A stretch of DNA of 61,163 bases from an uncultured Ruminococcus sp. GTDB taxonomy: Bacteria > Bacillota > Clostridia > Oscillospirales > Acutalibacteraceae. Under the pieces are notes generated by a model, which worked only from the letters and a program-made list of their open reading frames with translations, had not been told where the DNA came from and did not search any database. Numbering within the stretch: position 1 is the stretch's first letter; each line of letters starts with the position of its first letter. Where the stretch lies: contig CAKSNZ010000009.1 in NCBI GenBank assembly GCA_934476515.1, forward strand, positions 1 through 61,163, given 5' to 3'. This document shows positions 28,349 to 37,777 of the stretch, in pieces. The position numbers and the translations under genes were made by a program.

Positions 28349-28690
28349 ATGGGAAAAAATGTTACTTTAAAAGAGAACAGGGATTTTCTCAGACTTTATC
28401 GTAAGGGTAAATGTTATGTTAGTTCTTCCCTTGTAACCTATGTTCTGAAAAACAGAAGTAATGAAAAAAGGTACGGAATAACAACCAGTAAGAAAATTGG
28501 TAAGGCTGTGCAGAGAAACAGAGCAAGACGAGTTATCAGAGCTTCTCTTTATGATCTGTACAGTGATATTATTCCGGGTTATGACATTGTCTTTGTAGCT
28601 AGGGGTAAGACTCCTTATGTAAAAAGTGATGTTGTAAAGAAAGAAATGACTGATCATCTGAAAAAAGCGAAGGTTTTGAGGACTGCATAA
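28349..28690 (+). CDS. rnpA: Ribonuclease P protein component
   Basis: 113 residues from ATG 28349, which has AAAAGGGG upstream; the open frame extends 12 codons further up into the terminator, which is not credible. The family signature is QRNRARRVIRAS (about residues 55-66), and the N-terminus LKENRDFLRLYRKGKCY is typical. RnpA assists the catalytic RNA in trimming the 5' ends of tRNA precursors. It is followed by yidD after three bases. Confidence 0.96.
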   Translation: MGKNVTLKENRDFLRLYRKGKCYVSSSLVTYVLKNRSNEKRYGITTSKKIGKAVQRNRARRVIRASLYDLYSDIIPGYDIVFVARGKTPYVKSDVVKKEMTDHLKKAKVLRTA

Positions 28691-28693
28691 ATA

Positions 28694-28939
28694 ATGAAAA
28701 AGATTTTTATAGCAGTTATTAAGTTTTATAAAAAATGCATTTCTCCATTAACCAGTTCAAAGTGTAAGTACTATCCCACTTGTTCTTCATATGGATTAGA
28801 GGCTATCTCTGTACATGGTGCATTTAAAGGTGGTTTAATGACAGTCTGGAGAATTTTAAGATGTAATCCTTTCTCCAAAGGGGGATATGACCCTGTACCA
28901 CCAAAGAAAGAGAAAATAAAGAGGAGAAATCCAAAATGA
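28694..28939 (+). CDS. yidD: Membrane protein insertion efficiency factor YidD
   Basis: 81 residues. The family core is complete: [36 protein letters not shown], and the C-terminal [17 protein letters not shown]. The cysteines of the CKYYPTCS segment are conserved. YidD is thought to help YidC-dependent insertion. The stop overlaps the yidC start by four bases. Confidence 0.94.
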   Translation: MKKIFIAVIKFYKKCISPLTSSKCKYYPTCSSYGLEAISVHGAFKGGLMTVWRILRCNPFSKGGYDPVPPKKEKIKRRNPK

Positions 28940-29865
28940 TGGCAATATTTAACTTCTTCGGAAGTATATTCGGTTATGTTTTGTGGCCTATCTTCTATGT
29001 TGTACAAAACTACGGCATAGCAATTATCATTTTCGCAATTTTAGCTAAAATTGTTCTTTTTCCATTTTCAATCAAGCAACAGAAGGCTATGGCCAACAAT
29101 GCTAGACTTCAGAAAAAGCAAAAAGAAATTCAAGAAAAATATAAAAATAATAAAGTGAAAGCAAATGAGGAGATGCAAAAGCTTTATCAGAAAGAGGGAG
29201 TTAACCCTTCTTCCGGTTGCTTAACCAGTATCGTACCTATGCTTGTTATGCTAGGTATCTTCTACAGTATTTCTTCTCCTCTTACAAATACATTGCATCT
29301 AAATGCAGATCTTGTAAATTCTACAGTTACATATGCACAGCATATTCCCGGTATGCCTCTACATAGTGGTGTAAATACATATTATCAGCAGATTGAAGTT
29401 CTAAATAACTTTGGTGCTGTAATTAATACAGATTTTGTTCATAACTGTTTTACACAAGCAGAAATAAGCCATATTGAAATGTTAGCTAATGGTTTTGACC
29501 TATTCCCGGGTAGTGGAATTAGTATGCTACAAGTACCATCAACATATGGTTTCTTCGGTTCATTCTATACAATTATTCCTGTTTTGTGTTTTGTTTCATC
29601 AGTTGTAACTCAGATTCTAACAATGAAGCTAAACGGTACACAGATGCAGGGTTGTATGATGGCAATGATGTTAGCAATGCCACTATTCTCAGCTTATATC
29701 GCTTATTCTGTACCTGCAGCTGTAGGTTTCTACTGGATTTGTTCTACTCTACTAGGTTTAGTACAGTCTATTGTTATGCACAAGTTCTACAACCCGGTTA
29801 CAATGATTGCAAATCAAGAAGCAAGACATGTTGCTTTGCTTGAACAGAATGAAAGAAAATTGTAA
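28936..29865 (+). CDS. yidC: Membrane protein insertase YidC (Oxa1 family)
   Basis: 309 residues. Five hydrophobic segments are visible (about 5-45, 92-112, 195-220, 228-245, 250-275). The cytoplasmic basic loop after the first ([21 protein letters not shown]) and the [21 protein letters not shown] segment match YidC. It inserts membrane proteins alone or with SecYEG. There is no lipobox, unlike SpoIIIJ of Bacillus. The loop between segments 2 and 3 is long (about 80 residues). It lies in the usual rnpA-yidD-yidC-jag order. Confidence 0.94.
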   Translation: MMAIFNFFGSIFGYVLWPIFYVVQNYGIAIIIFAILAKIVLFPFSIKQQKAMANNARLQKKQKEIQEKYKNNKVKANEEMQKLYQKEGVNPSSGCLTSIVPMLVMLGIFYSISSPLTNTLHLNADLVNSTVTYAQHIPGMPLHSGVNTYYQQIEVLNNFGAVINTDFVHNCFTQAEISHIEMLANGFDLFPGSGISMLQVPSTYGFFGSFYTIIPVLCFVSSVVTQILTMKLNGTQMQGCMMAMMLAMPLFSAYIAYSVPAAVGFYWICSTLLGLVQSIVMHKFYNPVTMIANQEARHVALLEQNERKL

Positions 29866-29885
29866 TTATTTCAGAAGGTGAAAAA

Positions 29886-30662
29886 GTGATTAAGGAAGCT
29901 ATTGGTGTTGGCGAATCCATTGAAATCGCCCTTCAAAATGCCTACAATGAACTTGGCATTGACTCCACAACTGAAGGTGTGGACTTTGAAGTTGTACAGC
30001 AACCTGAAAAGAAAAAGCTAGGTCTTTTTGGTGGTAAGGATGCTAAAGTTAAGGTAACATTTAAAGAAAAAGAGTCACCTGCAAAGGTAGCTACAGATTA
30101 TCTAAGAAATATTTTAAATGCACTTGGTTTAACTGAAATTGAAATGACAGTTAAAGAAGATGAAAACGGTGCTGAAATCAACCTTGAAGGTGAAGGTATC
30201 GGTTATGTAATCGGCAGAAGAGGTGACACTCTAAATGCTCTACAGTACCTAACAGGTTTAGTTGCAAATCATGTAGAGAATAACTATTACAGAATTTCAA
30301 TTAACACAGGTAACTATAGAGAAAAGAGAGAAAAAACTCTTGAAATTCTAGGTAGAAAACTTGCTTTTAAGGCATCAAAAACAGGTGCAAAAACAGCCCT
30401 TGAACCAATGAATCCATATGAAAGAAGAATCATTCATACTGCAGTTCAAAAGGTTAGAGGTGCTACATCTTGGAGTGAAGGTGAGAATATGAACCGTCAT
30501 GTTGTTATCGGTCCTGACCCTGATGCTCGTCCAAGATATGACAGAAGAAATAACAATAATAATAGAGGCAGACGTGGTGGTTATAACAGAAGTGGTGAAA
30601 GCACAACAAGCACACCAACCAGAGAGCCAATCAACGAAGGTAGCCTTTACGGAAAATTATAA
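29886..30662 (+). CDS. jag: RNA-binding protein Jag/KhpB
   Basis: 258 residues from a GTG start with AGAAGGTG upstream. It has a Jag N-terminal domain (1-50, KEAIGVGESIEIALQNAYNEL, then KKLGLFGGKDAKV). A KH domain (about 75-145, GIGYVIGRRGDTLNALQYL) and an R3H domain (about 150-210, PMNPYERRIIHTAVQ) follow. The last 40 residues are low complexity, rich in Asn, Arg and Gly (RRNNNNNRGRRGGYN). KhpB pairs with KhpA as a global RNA chaperone and affects cell elongation. It is downstream of yidC, as is usual. Confidence 0.94.
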   Translation: MIKEAIGVGESIEIALQNAYNELGIDSTTEGVDFEVVQQPEKKKLGLFGGKDAKVKVTFKEKESPAKVATDYLRNILNALGLTEIEMTVKEDENGAEINLEGEGIGYVIGRRGDTLNALQYLTGLVANHVENNYYRISINTGNYREKREKTLEILGRKLAFKASKTGAKTALEPMNPYERRIIHTAVQKVRGATSWSEGENMNRHVVIGPDPDARPRYDRRNNNNNRGRRGGYNRSGESTTSTPTREPINEGSLYGKL

Positions 30663-30675
30663 TTGATTACTAATG

Positions 30676-30707
30676 ATAGAGGCGATTTTTATCGTCTCTA
30701 TTTTTTT
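30676..30707 (+). terminator. Terminator after jag
   Basis: Stem ATAGAGGCGAT/ATCGTCTCTAT with one G-U pair and a four-base loop, followed by TTTTTTT; mnmE follows 18 bases later. Confidence 0.9.
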
Positions 30708-30725
30708 ATATAAGGAAGGGATTTT

Positions 30726-32087
30726 ATGAGTACTATTGCAGCAATTTCTACTGCCCAAGGACAAGGTGGAATTGGTGTAATCAGAGTAAGTGGTGAACAG
30801 GCATTTACTATTGTAGATAAAATTTTTAAGTCAGTCAGTGGCAAAAAAATTATGGACATTAAGGGCTACACTGCTCTTTTCGGACATATATATAATAATG
30901 AAGAAGTCCTTGATGAGGCAGTTGTATTAAAGTATGTTGCACCAAAAAGTTTCACCGGTGAAAATGTAGTTGAAATTTCTTGCCATGGTGGTATGTATAT
31001 AACTAAAGAAGTTTTAAATGCAGTTATTATCGCAGGTGCATCCTTAGCTGAACCGGGAGAATTTACAAAGAGAGCATACCTTAACGGTAAGATGGACTTA
31101 ACAGAAGCTGAGTCAGTTATGGATATTATTTCAGCTAAGTCAAAAAGTGCAGCAAGGGCAGCTTTGTTTGTTAAGGATGGTGCTTTGTTTAAGAAAAGTC
31201 AACAAGTAAAGCAGTTGCTACTTGATAAAGCTGCTCACCTTTCAGCATGGGCAGACTATCCGGAGGAGGATATTCCGGAAGTATCTGAGGACTCTATTAT
31301 GGAGGCAATAGAAGAAAGTATTTCTATTCTTGAGAAACTACTTTCAACCTATGATATGGGACAAGTAGTAAAAGAGGGAATAGACACAGTTATTGCCGGT
31401 AGGCCTAATGCCGGTAAATCAACCTTGATGAATTTACTTGTAGGCAGAGAAAAGTCAATTGTAACCAACATTGCCGGTACAACAAGGGATGTAGTTGAGG
31501 ATACAGTTTTAGTTGGTAATGTAATGCTAAAACTTTCTGATACTGCCGGTATTCGTGATACAGACAATGAAATTGAAAAGATAGGTGTACAAAAAACCTT
31601 TGATAAAATCAACGGTGCAGGTTTAGTAATTGCGCTGTTTGATAATAATGAAGAACTTAATAGCGAAGATATTGACCTTATTAATAAAATCAAGGATATG
31701 CCTTGTATTGCCGTAATCAACAAAATTGATTTGGAAGATAAGGTTGACAAAAAGTATATTACAGATAATATAGATAATGTAGTTTATATATCAGCTAAAC
31801 AACAGGACAATATTGATGAACTGAAGAATATGATTGAAAAAATTGCCGGAACTGAGGACTTTGACCCTAGTGCTGGTATTATTGCCAATGAAAGACAAAG
31901 AAATGCAATTAGAAATGCCGTAAACAGTCTTTATGAAGCAAAAGAAAGTTTAGCAATGGGTATGACTATGGATGCTATTACTGTTTCTTTACAAGAAACT
32001 ATTGATTATTTATTAGAATTAACCGGAGAAAAGGCAGGAGAAGAAATTGTGGATTCAGTATTCCATAATTTCTGTGTAGGTAAGTAA
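30726..32087 (+). CDS. mnmE: tRNA modification GTPase MnmE
   Basis: 453 residues. The N-terminal folate-binding domain has the start STIAAISTAQGQGGIGVIRVSG. The inserted G domain has P-loop GRPNAGKSTL, switch II DTAGIRD and the NKID motif. The C-terminus ends FCVGK, giving the essential cysteine. With MnmG it adds carboxymethylaminomethyl groups to wobble U34 of tRNAs. It is followed by mnmG after one base. Confidence 0.97.
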   Translation: MSTIAAISTAQGQGGIGVIRVSGEQAFTIVDKIFKSVSGKKIMDIKGYTALFGHIYNNEEVLDEAVVLKYVAPKSFTGENVVEISCHGGMYITKEVLNAVIIAGASLAEPGEFTKRAYLNGKMDLTEAESVMDIISAKSKSAARAALFVKDGALFKKSQQVKQLLLDKAAHLSAWADYPEEDIPEVSEDSIMEAIEESISILEKLLSTYDMGQVVKEGIDTVIAGRPNAGKSTLMNLLVGREKSIVTNIAGTTRDVVEDTVLVGNVMLKLSDTAGIRDTDNEIEKIGVQKTFDKINGAGLVIALFDNNEELNSEDIDLINKIKDMPCIAVINKIDLEDKVDKKYITDNIDNVVYISAKQQDNIDELKNMIEKIAGTEDFDPSAGIIANERQRNAIRNAVNSLYEAKESLAMGMTMDAITVSLQETIDYLLELTGEKAGEEIVDSVFHNFCVGK

Positions 32088-32088
32088 T

Positions 32089-33957
32089 ATGGGATATAAT
32101 GCAGGTAATTTTGATGTAGCAGTTATTGGTGCAGGTCATGCCGGAATTGAGGCAGCACTTGCATCTGCTAGACTAGGATGTAAAACAATAATTTTCACAA
32201 TTAATAATGATGCAGTTGGTAACTGTCCTTGTAATCCATCAATCGGTGGTACTGCAAAGGGACATTTAGTAAGAGAAATTGATGCCCTTGGTGGTGAAAT
32301 GGGTAAGACTGCTGATGAGTGTTTCTTGCAGATGAGAATGTTAAACAGAGGCAAAGGTCCGGCAGTACATTCTCTAAGAGCACAAATTGACAGAAGAAAA
32401 TATGCAGATACTATGAAGCATAAAATTGAACTTCAAGAAAACCTTATTCTTCGTCAAGCTGAAATCACTGAACTCGACAGAGATGAAGATGGCACTTGGA
32501 AACTAACAACCAGAATGGATGCAATTTTTACTGCAAAAGCTGTAGTTATTGCTACAGGTACTTATTTAGGTGGTAGAATTTTTGTAGGTGAAACTTCTTA
32601 CGAAAGTGGACCTGACGGTATTTTTCCGGCAAAATTCTTAGGTGCAAGTCTAAAAAAACTTGGTTTAAAGTTAAGAAGATTTAAGACGGGTACACCGGCA
32701 AGAGTACTTAAAAGTTCTATTGATTTTTCTGACCTTGAAGTACAAGAGGGTGATGTACCACCTGTACCATTTAGTTATGATACGGAAAGTCTAGGTGATA
32801 ATAAGGTAGTGTGCCATATTTCTTGGACTAATGAAAAGACTAGGGAAATTATTTTAAATAATATTCAGAGAAGTCCTCTGTATGCCGGTAAAATTGAGGG
32901 TGTAGGCCCTAGATATTGCCCAAGTATTGAAGATAAGATTGTTCGATTTAGTAATAAGCAAAGACATCAGCTATTTATTGAGCCTTGTGGCCTTGAGACT
33001 GAAGAAATGTACTTGCAAGGTATGAGTTCATCATTACCTGAAGAAGTACAGACAGAATTCTACCATAGTATTAAAGGTCTTGAAAATGTAGTTATTATGC
33101 GTCCTGCTTATGCTATTGAATATGATTGTATTGACCCAACTCAGATGGATAATACACTTGAGTTCAGAGACTTTTCAGGACTATATGGTGCAGGTCAATT
33201 TAACGGTAGTAGTGGCTATGAAGAGGCTGCTGCCCAAGGTTTAATTGCCGGTATTAATGCTGCACTAAAGGTACAGGGAAGAGAACCATTTATTCTTGAT
33301 AGAGCATCATCATATATTGGTACTTTGGTTGATGATTTAGTTACTAAGGGTTGTAATGAACCATATAGAATGATGACTTCCAGAAGTGAATACAGACTTA
33401 TACTTCGTCAAGATAATGCCGATGTAAGACTCACACCACTTGGTAGAGAAATCGGTCTAATTACTGATGAAAGGTGGAATAAGTATCAACATAAGCAAGA
33501 ACTTAAGAAAGAAGAGTACAAGCGTATTAAAAATACTGTTCTTTCTCCAACTGATGAGTTAAACAACATACTTGTTTCACGTGAAACATCTGAAGTAACT
33601 ACAGGTGTTAGAATGATTGACCTACTAAAAAGACCTCAGCTAAATTATGATTGTTTAACTGAAGTTGATAAGGATAGACCTGATATTGACCATAATATTT
33701 TTGAACAAGTTGAAATTGAGATAAAATATGAGGGTTACATTAAGAAACAACTTGAACAAGTTGAAAAAATGCGTAAGTTAGAGAAGAAGCTACTACCAAA
33801 AGATGTTGATTATAAGACAGTTACAGGTTTAAGACTAGAGGCACAAGAAAAGCTAAACAATGTTAAACCTGATAATATTGGTCAAGCATCAAGAATCAGT
33901 GGTGTTTCACCGGCAGATATTAGTGTACTACTTATTTGGCTAGCTCAAAGAGGTTAA
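32089..33957 (+). CDS. mnmG: tRNA uridine 5-carboxymethylaminomethyl modification enzyme MnmG
   Basis: 622 residues. The FAD-binding Rossmann motif is VIGAGHAGIEAALASARLG near residues 11-30. The segments NCPCNPSIGGTAKGHLVREID and GLYGAGQFNGSSGYEEAAAQG are family hallmarks. It is the FAD-dependent partner of MnmE. The gene contains a perfect parS site at 33573-33588, encoding LVSRETS, so it also serves as a chromosome-segregation locus. Confidence 0.97.
   Translation: MGYNAGNFDVAVIGAGHAGIEAALASARLGCKTIIFTINNDAVGNCPCNPSIGGTAKGHLVREIDALGGEMGKTADECFLQMRMLNRGKGPAVHSLRAQIDRRKYADTMKHKIELQENLILRQAEITELDRDEDGTWKLTTRMDAIFTAKAVVIATGTYLGGRIFVGETSYESGPDGIFPAKFLGASLKKLGLKLRRFKTGTPARVLKSSIDFSDLEVQEGDVPPVPFSYDTESLGDNKVVCHISWTNEKTREIILNNIQRSPLYAGKIEGVGPRYCPSIEDKIVRFSNKQRHQLFIEPCGLETEEMYLQGMSSSLPEEVQTEFYHSIKGLENVVIMRPAYAIEYDCIDPTQMDNTLEFRDFSGLYGAGQFNGSSGYEEAAAQGLIAGINAALKVQGREPFILDRASSYIGTLVDDLVTKGCNEPYRMMTSRSEYRLILRQDNADVRLTPLGREIGLITDERWNKYQHKQELKKEEYKRIKNTVLSPTDELNNILVSRETSEVTTGVRMIDLLKRPQLNYDCLTEVDKDRPDIDHNIFEQVEIEIKYEGYIKKQLEQVEKMRKLEKKLLPKDVDYKTVTGLRLEAQEKLNNVKPDNIGQASRISGVSPADISVLLIWLAQRG
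33573..33588. promoter_or_regulatory. parS centromere site inside mnmG
   Basis: TGTTTCACGTGAAACA, a perfect 16-base palindrome matching the bacterial parS consensus. Confidence 0.93.
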
Positions 33958-33958
33958 T

Positions 33959-34177
33959 ATGGATAGAGAAATTATAAATCTTGATGATATTGAAGAAAAG
34001 GTTACTCACGAAAGATACAACAGGCCTACACCAAATGGTGGTGACTACTCTGAAATATTCTATATGGATGACAACGGTAACTATGTAGATAAAAAGGTAG
34101 CTACCAAAGCTGTTATTTATGAATGTAAAAATGATGGTACAGCTATTAACAGAACTTTTATGGAGAAAAGAAAATGA
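33959..34177 (+). CDS. Small protein of unknown function
   Basis: 72 residues, no recognised family. It starts one base after the mnmG stop, and its stop overlaps the rsmG start by four bases, so it is translated within the mnm-rsmG operon and is probably real. The sequence is hydrophilic with an acidic first half (DDIEEKVTHE, FYMDDNGNYVDKK) and a basic end (FMEKRK). There is no signal peptide, membrane segment or metal motif. No clear independent ribosome binding site is visible, suggesting coupling to mnmG. Confidence 0.65.
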   Translation: MDREIINLDDIEEKVTHERYNRPTPNGGDYSEIFYMDDNGNYVDKKVATKAVIYECKNDGTAINRTFMEKRK

Positions 34178-34881
34178 TAGAAACTCTGATAAATGCTCTT
34201 GCAAAAGAAAATGTTGCATTAAATGACACTCAAATAAGCCAATTTGAAAAGTATTATCAGTTGCTTATAGAGTGGAATGAAAAAATGAATCTTACTGCAA
34301 TAACTGAACCAACAGAAGTTGCAATTAAGCACTTTTATGATAGTATCACTTTTCTTTTCCACACAGATATAAAAGAATGTGGAAAAGTAATTGATGTTGG
34401 TACAGGTGCAGGTTTTCCCGGTATACCTCTAAAAATTATGAGACCTGACATTCAATTAACCTTGCTAGACAGCCTTAATAAAAGACTTATATTTTTGCAA
34501 GAAGTTTGTGATAATATAGGTATTGATGCTGAGATTATTCATAAAAGAGCAGAAGAAGGTGGCAGAAATAAGAATTTAAGAGAAAAATTCGATATTGCCA
34601 CATCTCGTGCAGTTGCCAATATGAATACACTTTCAGAATATCTAATGCCATTCGTAAAGGTAAAAGGAAAAATGGTTGCTATGAAAGGCAAAAACGGTGC
34701 TGAGGAACTTGCAAATGCAAAAGGTGCAATTAAAACTCTTAACGGTGAAATCGTAAAATGTGATGAATTCTTATTACCTAACGGTGATGAAAGAACTATC
34801 ATTGTGGTAAATAAAAAGTCACATACACCAATGCAGTATCCAAGACAAGGTGGCAAAATAAAGAACAATCCACTTAAATAA
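34174..34881 (+). CDS. rsmG: 16S rRNA (guanine527-N7)-methyltransferase RsmG
   Basis: 235 residues. The SAM-binding motif is VIDVGTGAGFPGIPLKI, and the N-terminal segment YQLLIEWNEKMNLTAITEP is typical. It methylates G527 in the 530 loop of 16S rRNA; loss usually gives low-level streptomycin resistance. It closes the mnmE-mnmG-small ORF-rsmG unit and is followed by a terminator. The gene contains TTTTCCACA and AATGTGGAAAAG near 34356 and 34376, about 20 bases apart in opposite orientation. Confidence 0.95.
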   Translation: MIETLINALAKENVALNDTQISQFEKYYQLLIEWNEKMNLTAITEPTEVAIKHFYDSITFLFHTDIKECGKVIDVGTGAGFPGIPLKIMRPDIQLTLLDSLNKRLIFLQEVCDNIGIDAEIIHKRAEEGGRNKNLREKFDIATSRAVANMNTLSEYLMPFVKVKGKMVAMKGKNGAEELANAKGAIKTLNGEIVKCDEFLLPNGDERTIIVVNKKSHTPMQYPRQGGKIKNNPLK

Positions 34882-34888
34882 AGTTATT

Positions 34889-34927
34889 AACATTCTTATT
34901 AACTAATGTTAGTAAGAATGTTTTTTA
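34889..34927 (+). terminator. Terminator after rsmG
   Basis: Stem AACATTCTTA/TAAGAATGTT with a 14-base loop, then TTTTTATT. Confidence 0.88.
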
Positions 34928-35051
34928 TTATCCGACAAATTAATATATATAGTTACAAAACAAAATTTTTTATTTGGTGCTAAAACGACAAGGTTTTTAT
35001 ATAGAATGGTGTATTATATAGTCACAGGGAAAACAAAGGAATGATTAAGAA

Positions 35052-35897
35052 ATGAAATTGCTGACAAAATACAATAAGAAAGTTATTGAAATACCGGCAA
35101 GAAAAATCAGACCTAATAAAACTCAGCCTAGACAAGACTTTTATGAAGAGGACTTGCGTTCACTTTCTCAGTCAATCTCCAACAATGGTTTATTGCAACC
35201 ACTAACAGTTCGTAAGCTAAAAAATGATGAATACGAACTTGTAGCAGGAGAGAGAAGACTAAGAGCAAGTGTTATGGCAGGGTTTACAAAGATTCCTTGT
35301 ATAGTAATGAAGTGTTCCGATAAAGACTCAGCTATATTTGCATTGATTGAAAATCTCCAAAGAAAAGATTTAGGAATGTTTGAAGAGGCACGTGGCATAA
35401 ATCGTTTGATTAGAAAATATGGCATTACTCAGGAACAAGCTGCAATACAACTAGGTAAAAAGCAATCTACTGTTGCCAATAAGCTAAGACTGCTTAGACT
35501 ATCCTATGACGAGCAAGACTGGATTATTCAAGCCGGTTTATCAGAAAGACACGCAAGAGCTTTGCTAAAAATTCAGAATGAGGACAGTAGAAAGGAAGTA
35601 CTGTCACATATTATTGCAGAAAATTTAAATGTAAAAGAAACAGAAAAGTATATATCTTCATTACTGGATAATAAAAAGGTACAACCCTTACATAATAATG
35701 TTGATAAAAAAATAGTAGTAAAGGATGTACGAATATTTGTTAATACCATAAGTCGAGCAGTTGATACTATGCGTATGTCGGGAATTGACGCAGTTAGTAA
35801 CAAAGAAGAAACTGATGACTATATTGAATATACAGTGAAAATTCCCAAAGAAACAGCACTAGAGAAATCTAGATGCTTAAAAGTGCTTTCCTCTTAG
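35052..35897 (+). CDS. noc: ParB-like nucleoid occlusion protein (Noc-like)
   Basis: 281 residues. It has a ParB N-terminal domain (IPARKIRPNKTQPRQDF, LVAGERRLRASVMAG, IENLQRKDLGMFEEARG) and a KorB-type helix-turn-helix (YGITQEQAAIQLGKKQSTVANKLRLL). In Firmicutes the ParB paralogue next to rsmG is Noc, which binds its own sites and keeps the divisome off the chromosome. The long N-terminal amphipathic extension that ties Bacillus Noc to the membrane is not seen here. It could therefore be a second ParB; I call it Noc-like from position. A full parA-parB pair follows 245 bases later. Confidence 0.8.
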   Translation: MKLLTKYNKKVIEIPARKIRPNKTQPRQDFYEEDLRSLSQSISNNGLLQPLTVRKLKNDEYELVAGERRLRASVMAGFTKIPCIVMKCSDKDSAIFALIENLQRKDLGMFEEARGINRLIRKYGITQEQAAIQLGKKQSTVANKLRLLRLSYDEQDWIIQAGLSERHARALLKIQNEDSRKEVLSHIIAENLNVKETEKYISSLLDNKKVQPLHNNVDKKIVVKDVRIFVNTISRAVDTMRMSGIDAVSNKEETDDYIEYTVKIPKETALEKSRCLKVLSS

Positions 35898-35961
35898 GAT
35901 GGAGAAATTTATTTCTTTATCCGATCCACTCATACCCATTTCCTTATCTGAACCCCTTGCC

Positions 35962-35990
35962 AAAGGTCACACAGTAATGTGTGGCCTTTT
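35962..35990 (+). terminator. Terminator after the noc-like gene
   Basis: Stem AAAGGTCACACA/TGTGTGGCCTTT with one G-U pair and a four-base loop. Only a short U-run follows. Confidence 0.75.
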
Positions 35991-35997
35991 GGCGTTA

Positions 35998-36013
35998 TGT
36001 TTCACGTGAAACA
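35998..36013. promoter_or_regulatory. parS centromere site upstream of parA
   Basis: TGTTTCACGTGAAACA, identical to the site in mnmG and 2.4 kb from it. It lies about 80 bases before the parA promoter, so ParB spreading could also affect parAB transcription. Confidence 0.95.
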
Positions 36014-36071
36014 ATAATAGTGTGAAACAGAGAAAAATCTGAAAATATATAATAGAAATCACAGTAAATAC

Positions 36072-36100
36072 TTTAATTTTCACTATAGGTATGGTATAAT
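36072..36100 (+). promoter_or_regulatory. parA promoter (extended -10)
   Basis: TTTAAT, 17 bases, TATAAT preceded by TGG, giving an extended -10. Confidence 0.6.
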
Positions 36101-36142
36101 TTAAGGGTACGAAAGAATATTATGAATTTTTAAGGTGAAAAA

Positions 36143-36916
36143 ATGACAAAAGTAATTGCAGTTGCAAACCAAAAAGGTGGTGTAGGCAAGACTACCACTG
36201 CAGTAAATTTAGCCGCATCCCTTGGTTTATATAATAAAAAAGTATTACTAATTGATGTTGACCCTCAAGGAAATTCAACAAGCGGACTGGGTATTGACAG
36301 AAGAAATGTTAAGAACAGTACATATACAATTTTAACAGATAGAATACCGGCAGAAGAATGTATAGTTGAAACAGAGTTTCAAGGTCTTTCACTTTTACCA
36401 AGTGATATTAACCTTGCCGGTGCTGAGCTTGAAATTGCCGATTATCCACACAGAGAGTCAATTCTAAAGAATTCTGTAGTGTCTATTAAACAAGAATTTG
36501 ACTATATTATAATTGACTGCCCACCATCTCTTGGTGTTATCACAACTAACGCTCTAACTATGGCAGATACAATTTTAGTGCCAATTCAATGCGAATATTA
36601 TGCACTTGAAGGTTTAAGTCAGCTAATGGCTACAGTTAGAAGAGTAAAAAGAATGTACAACCCACACCTTGATATTGAGGGTGTGTTGCTTACAATGTAT
36701 GACGGAAGACTTAATTTGACGCAACAAGTAGTAGCTGAGGTAAAGAAGTTCTTTCCTAAGAAAGTATTTGCCACAGTTATTCCTAGAGGTGTTAGATTAT
36801 CAGAAGCACCTTCCTTTGGTATGCCTTGTTATTATTTTGATAAGAAATGTAAAGGTACTGAGGCTTACCTTTCTCTTGCAACAGAAATTATAAAGAAGGA
36901 GAAAAGTAATGGCTAA
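36143..36916 (+). CDS. parA: Chromosome partitioning ATPase ParA (Soj)
   Basis: 257 residues. The deviant Walker A is [16 protein letters not shown], the switch is [11 protein letters not shown], and the [13 protein letters not shown] segment identifies ParA/Soj rather than MinD. It drives origin segregation with ParB bound at parS, and in Firmicutes Soj also acts on DnaA. Its stop overlaps the parB start by eight bases, so the two are co-translated. Confidence 0.96.
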   Translation: MTKVIAVANQKGGVGKTTTAVNLAASLGLYNKKVLLIDVDPQGNSTSGLGIDRRNVKNSTYTILTDRIPAEECIVETEFQGLSLLPSDINLAGAELEIADYPHRESILKNSVVSIKQEFDYIIIDCPPSLGVITTNALTMADTILVPIQCEYYALEGLSQLMATVRRVKRMYNPHLDIEGVLLTMYDGRLNLTQQVVAEVKKFFPKKVFATVIPRGVRLSEAPSFGMPCYYFDKKCKGTEAYLSLATEIIKKEKSNG

Positions 36917-37766
36917 AAAAAGTGGACTAGGCAAGGGTTTGTCGGCAATCTTTATGGAAAATGAAAGTGAAGACCAGAATAATACCGTAACACTTAATAT
37001 TTCTGAGATTGAGCCTAACAAAGACCAACCAAGAATGGACTTTGATGATGAATCTTTAGCTGAACTTGCTGAAAGCATCAGTAAGCATGGTATCTTACAA
37101 CCACTACTAGTAAGACCACTACTTTATGGTGGTTATCAGATTGTAGCCGGTGAAAGAAGATACAGAGCATCACGAATGGCCGGTTTAACAGAAGTACCGG
37201 TTGTTATTAGAGAACTTGACGACAAAGAAACAATGGAAATTGCCCTTATTGAAAACTTACAGAGAGAAAATCTAACTCCTGTAGAAGAAGCTAAGGGTTA
37301 CAAAACATTGATGGATACTTATGGCTTTACACAAGAACAAGTTTCTGAGTCTGTAGGTAAGAGTCGATCGGCAGTTGCTAACTCGTTACGATTGCTTAAT
37401 TTACCGGAAGAAGTACTTATCTTACTTGCTGACGGTAGAATTTCCAGTGGTCATGCAAGAGCATTACTTTCACTAGAAAATGTAGCTGATATGATTACTA
37501 TTTCCCAAGAAATACTTGATAAGGACTTATCAGTTAGACAAACAGAAAAGATTACTCAAAATTTAAAGAAAGAAAAGAAAGAACCACCAAAGAAAGAAGA
37601 AAAGCCAAACTTCTTTAAAGAAGTAGAACTTGCACTAAATGAAAACTTAGGCAGAAAAGTCTCTGTTTCTAAAAAGAGTAAAGGTAAGGGTGGTACTATC
37701 ACACTTGAATTTTACAGTCAAGATGACTTGATTGAAATTGCAAATAAATTAGAGGTTAAGGAATAA
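36909..37766 (+). CDS. parB: Chromosome partitioning protein ParB (Spo0J)
   Basis: 285 residues. The start [13 protein letters not shown] is the ParA-contacting motif. The CTPase/ParB domain has [15 protein letters not shown] and [20 protein letters not shown]. The helix-turn-helix ([26 protein letters not shown]) binds parS, and a basic C-terminal domain ([15 protein letters not shown], then a dimerisation part) follows. It loads at the two parS sites seen in this window. serS follows after 11 bases. Confidence 0.97.
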   Translation: MAKKSGLGKGLSAIFMENESEDQNNTVTLNISEIEPNKDQPRMDFDDESLAELAESISKHGILQPLLVRPLLYGGYQIVAGERRYRASRMAGLTEVPVVIRELDDKETMEIALIENLQRENLTPVEEAKGYKTLMDTYGFTQEQVSESVGKSRSAVANSLRLLNLPEEVLILLADGRISSGHARALLSLENVADMITISQEILDKDLSVRQTEKITQNLKKEKKEPPKKEEKPNFFKEVELALNENLGRKVSVSKKSKGKGGTITLEFYSQDDLIEIANKLEVKE

Positions 37767-37777
37767 GGAGAACAAAA

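Noticed and set aside
36072..36100. Second parS copy in the parA promoter
   Set aside because: Only the two sites at 33573 and 35998 match; the phrase GTGTGAAACAG at about 36020 is a partial half-site.
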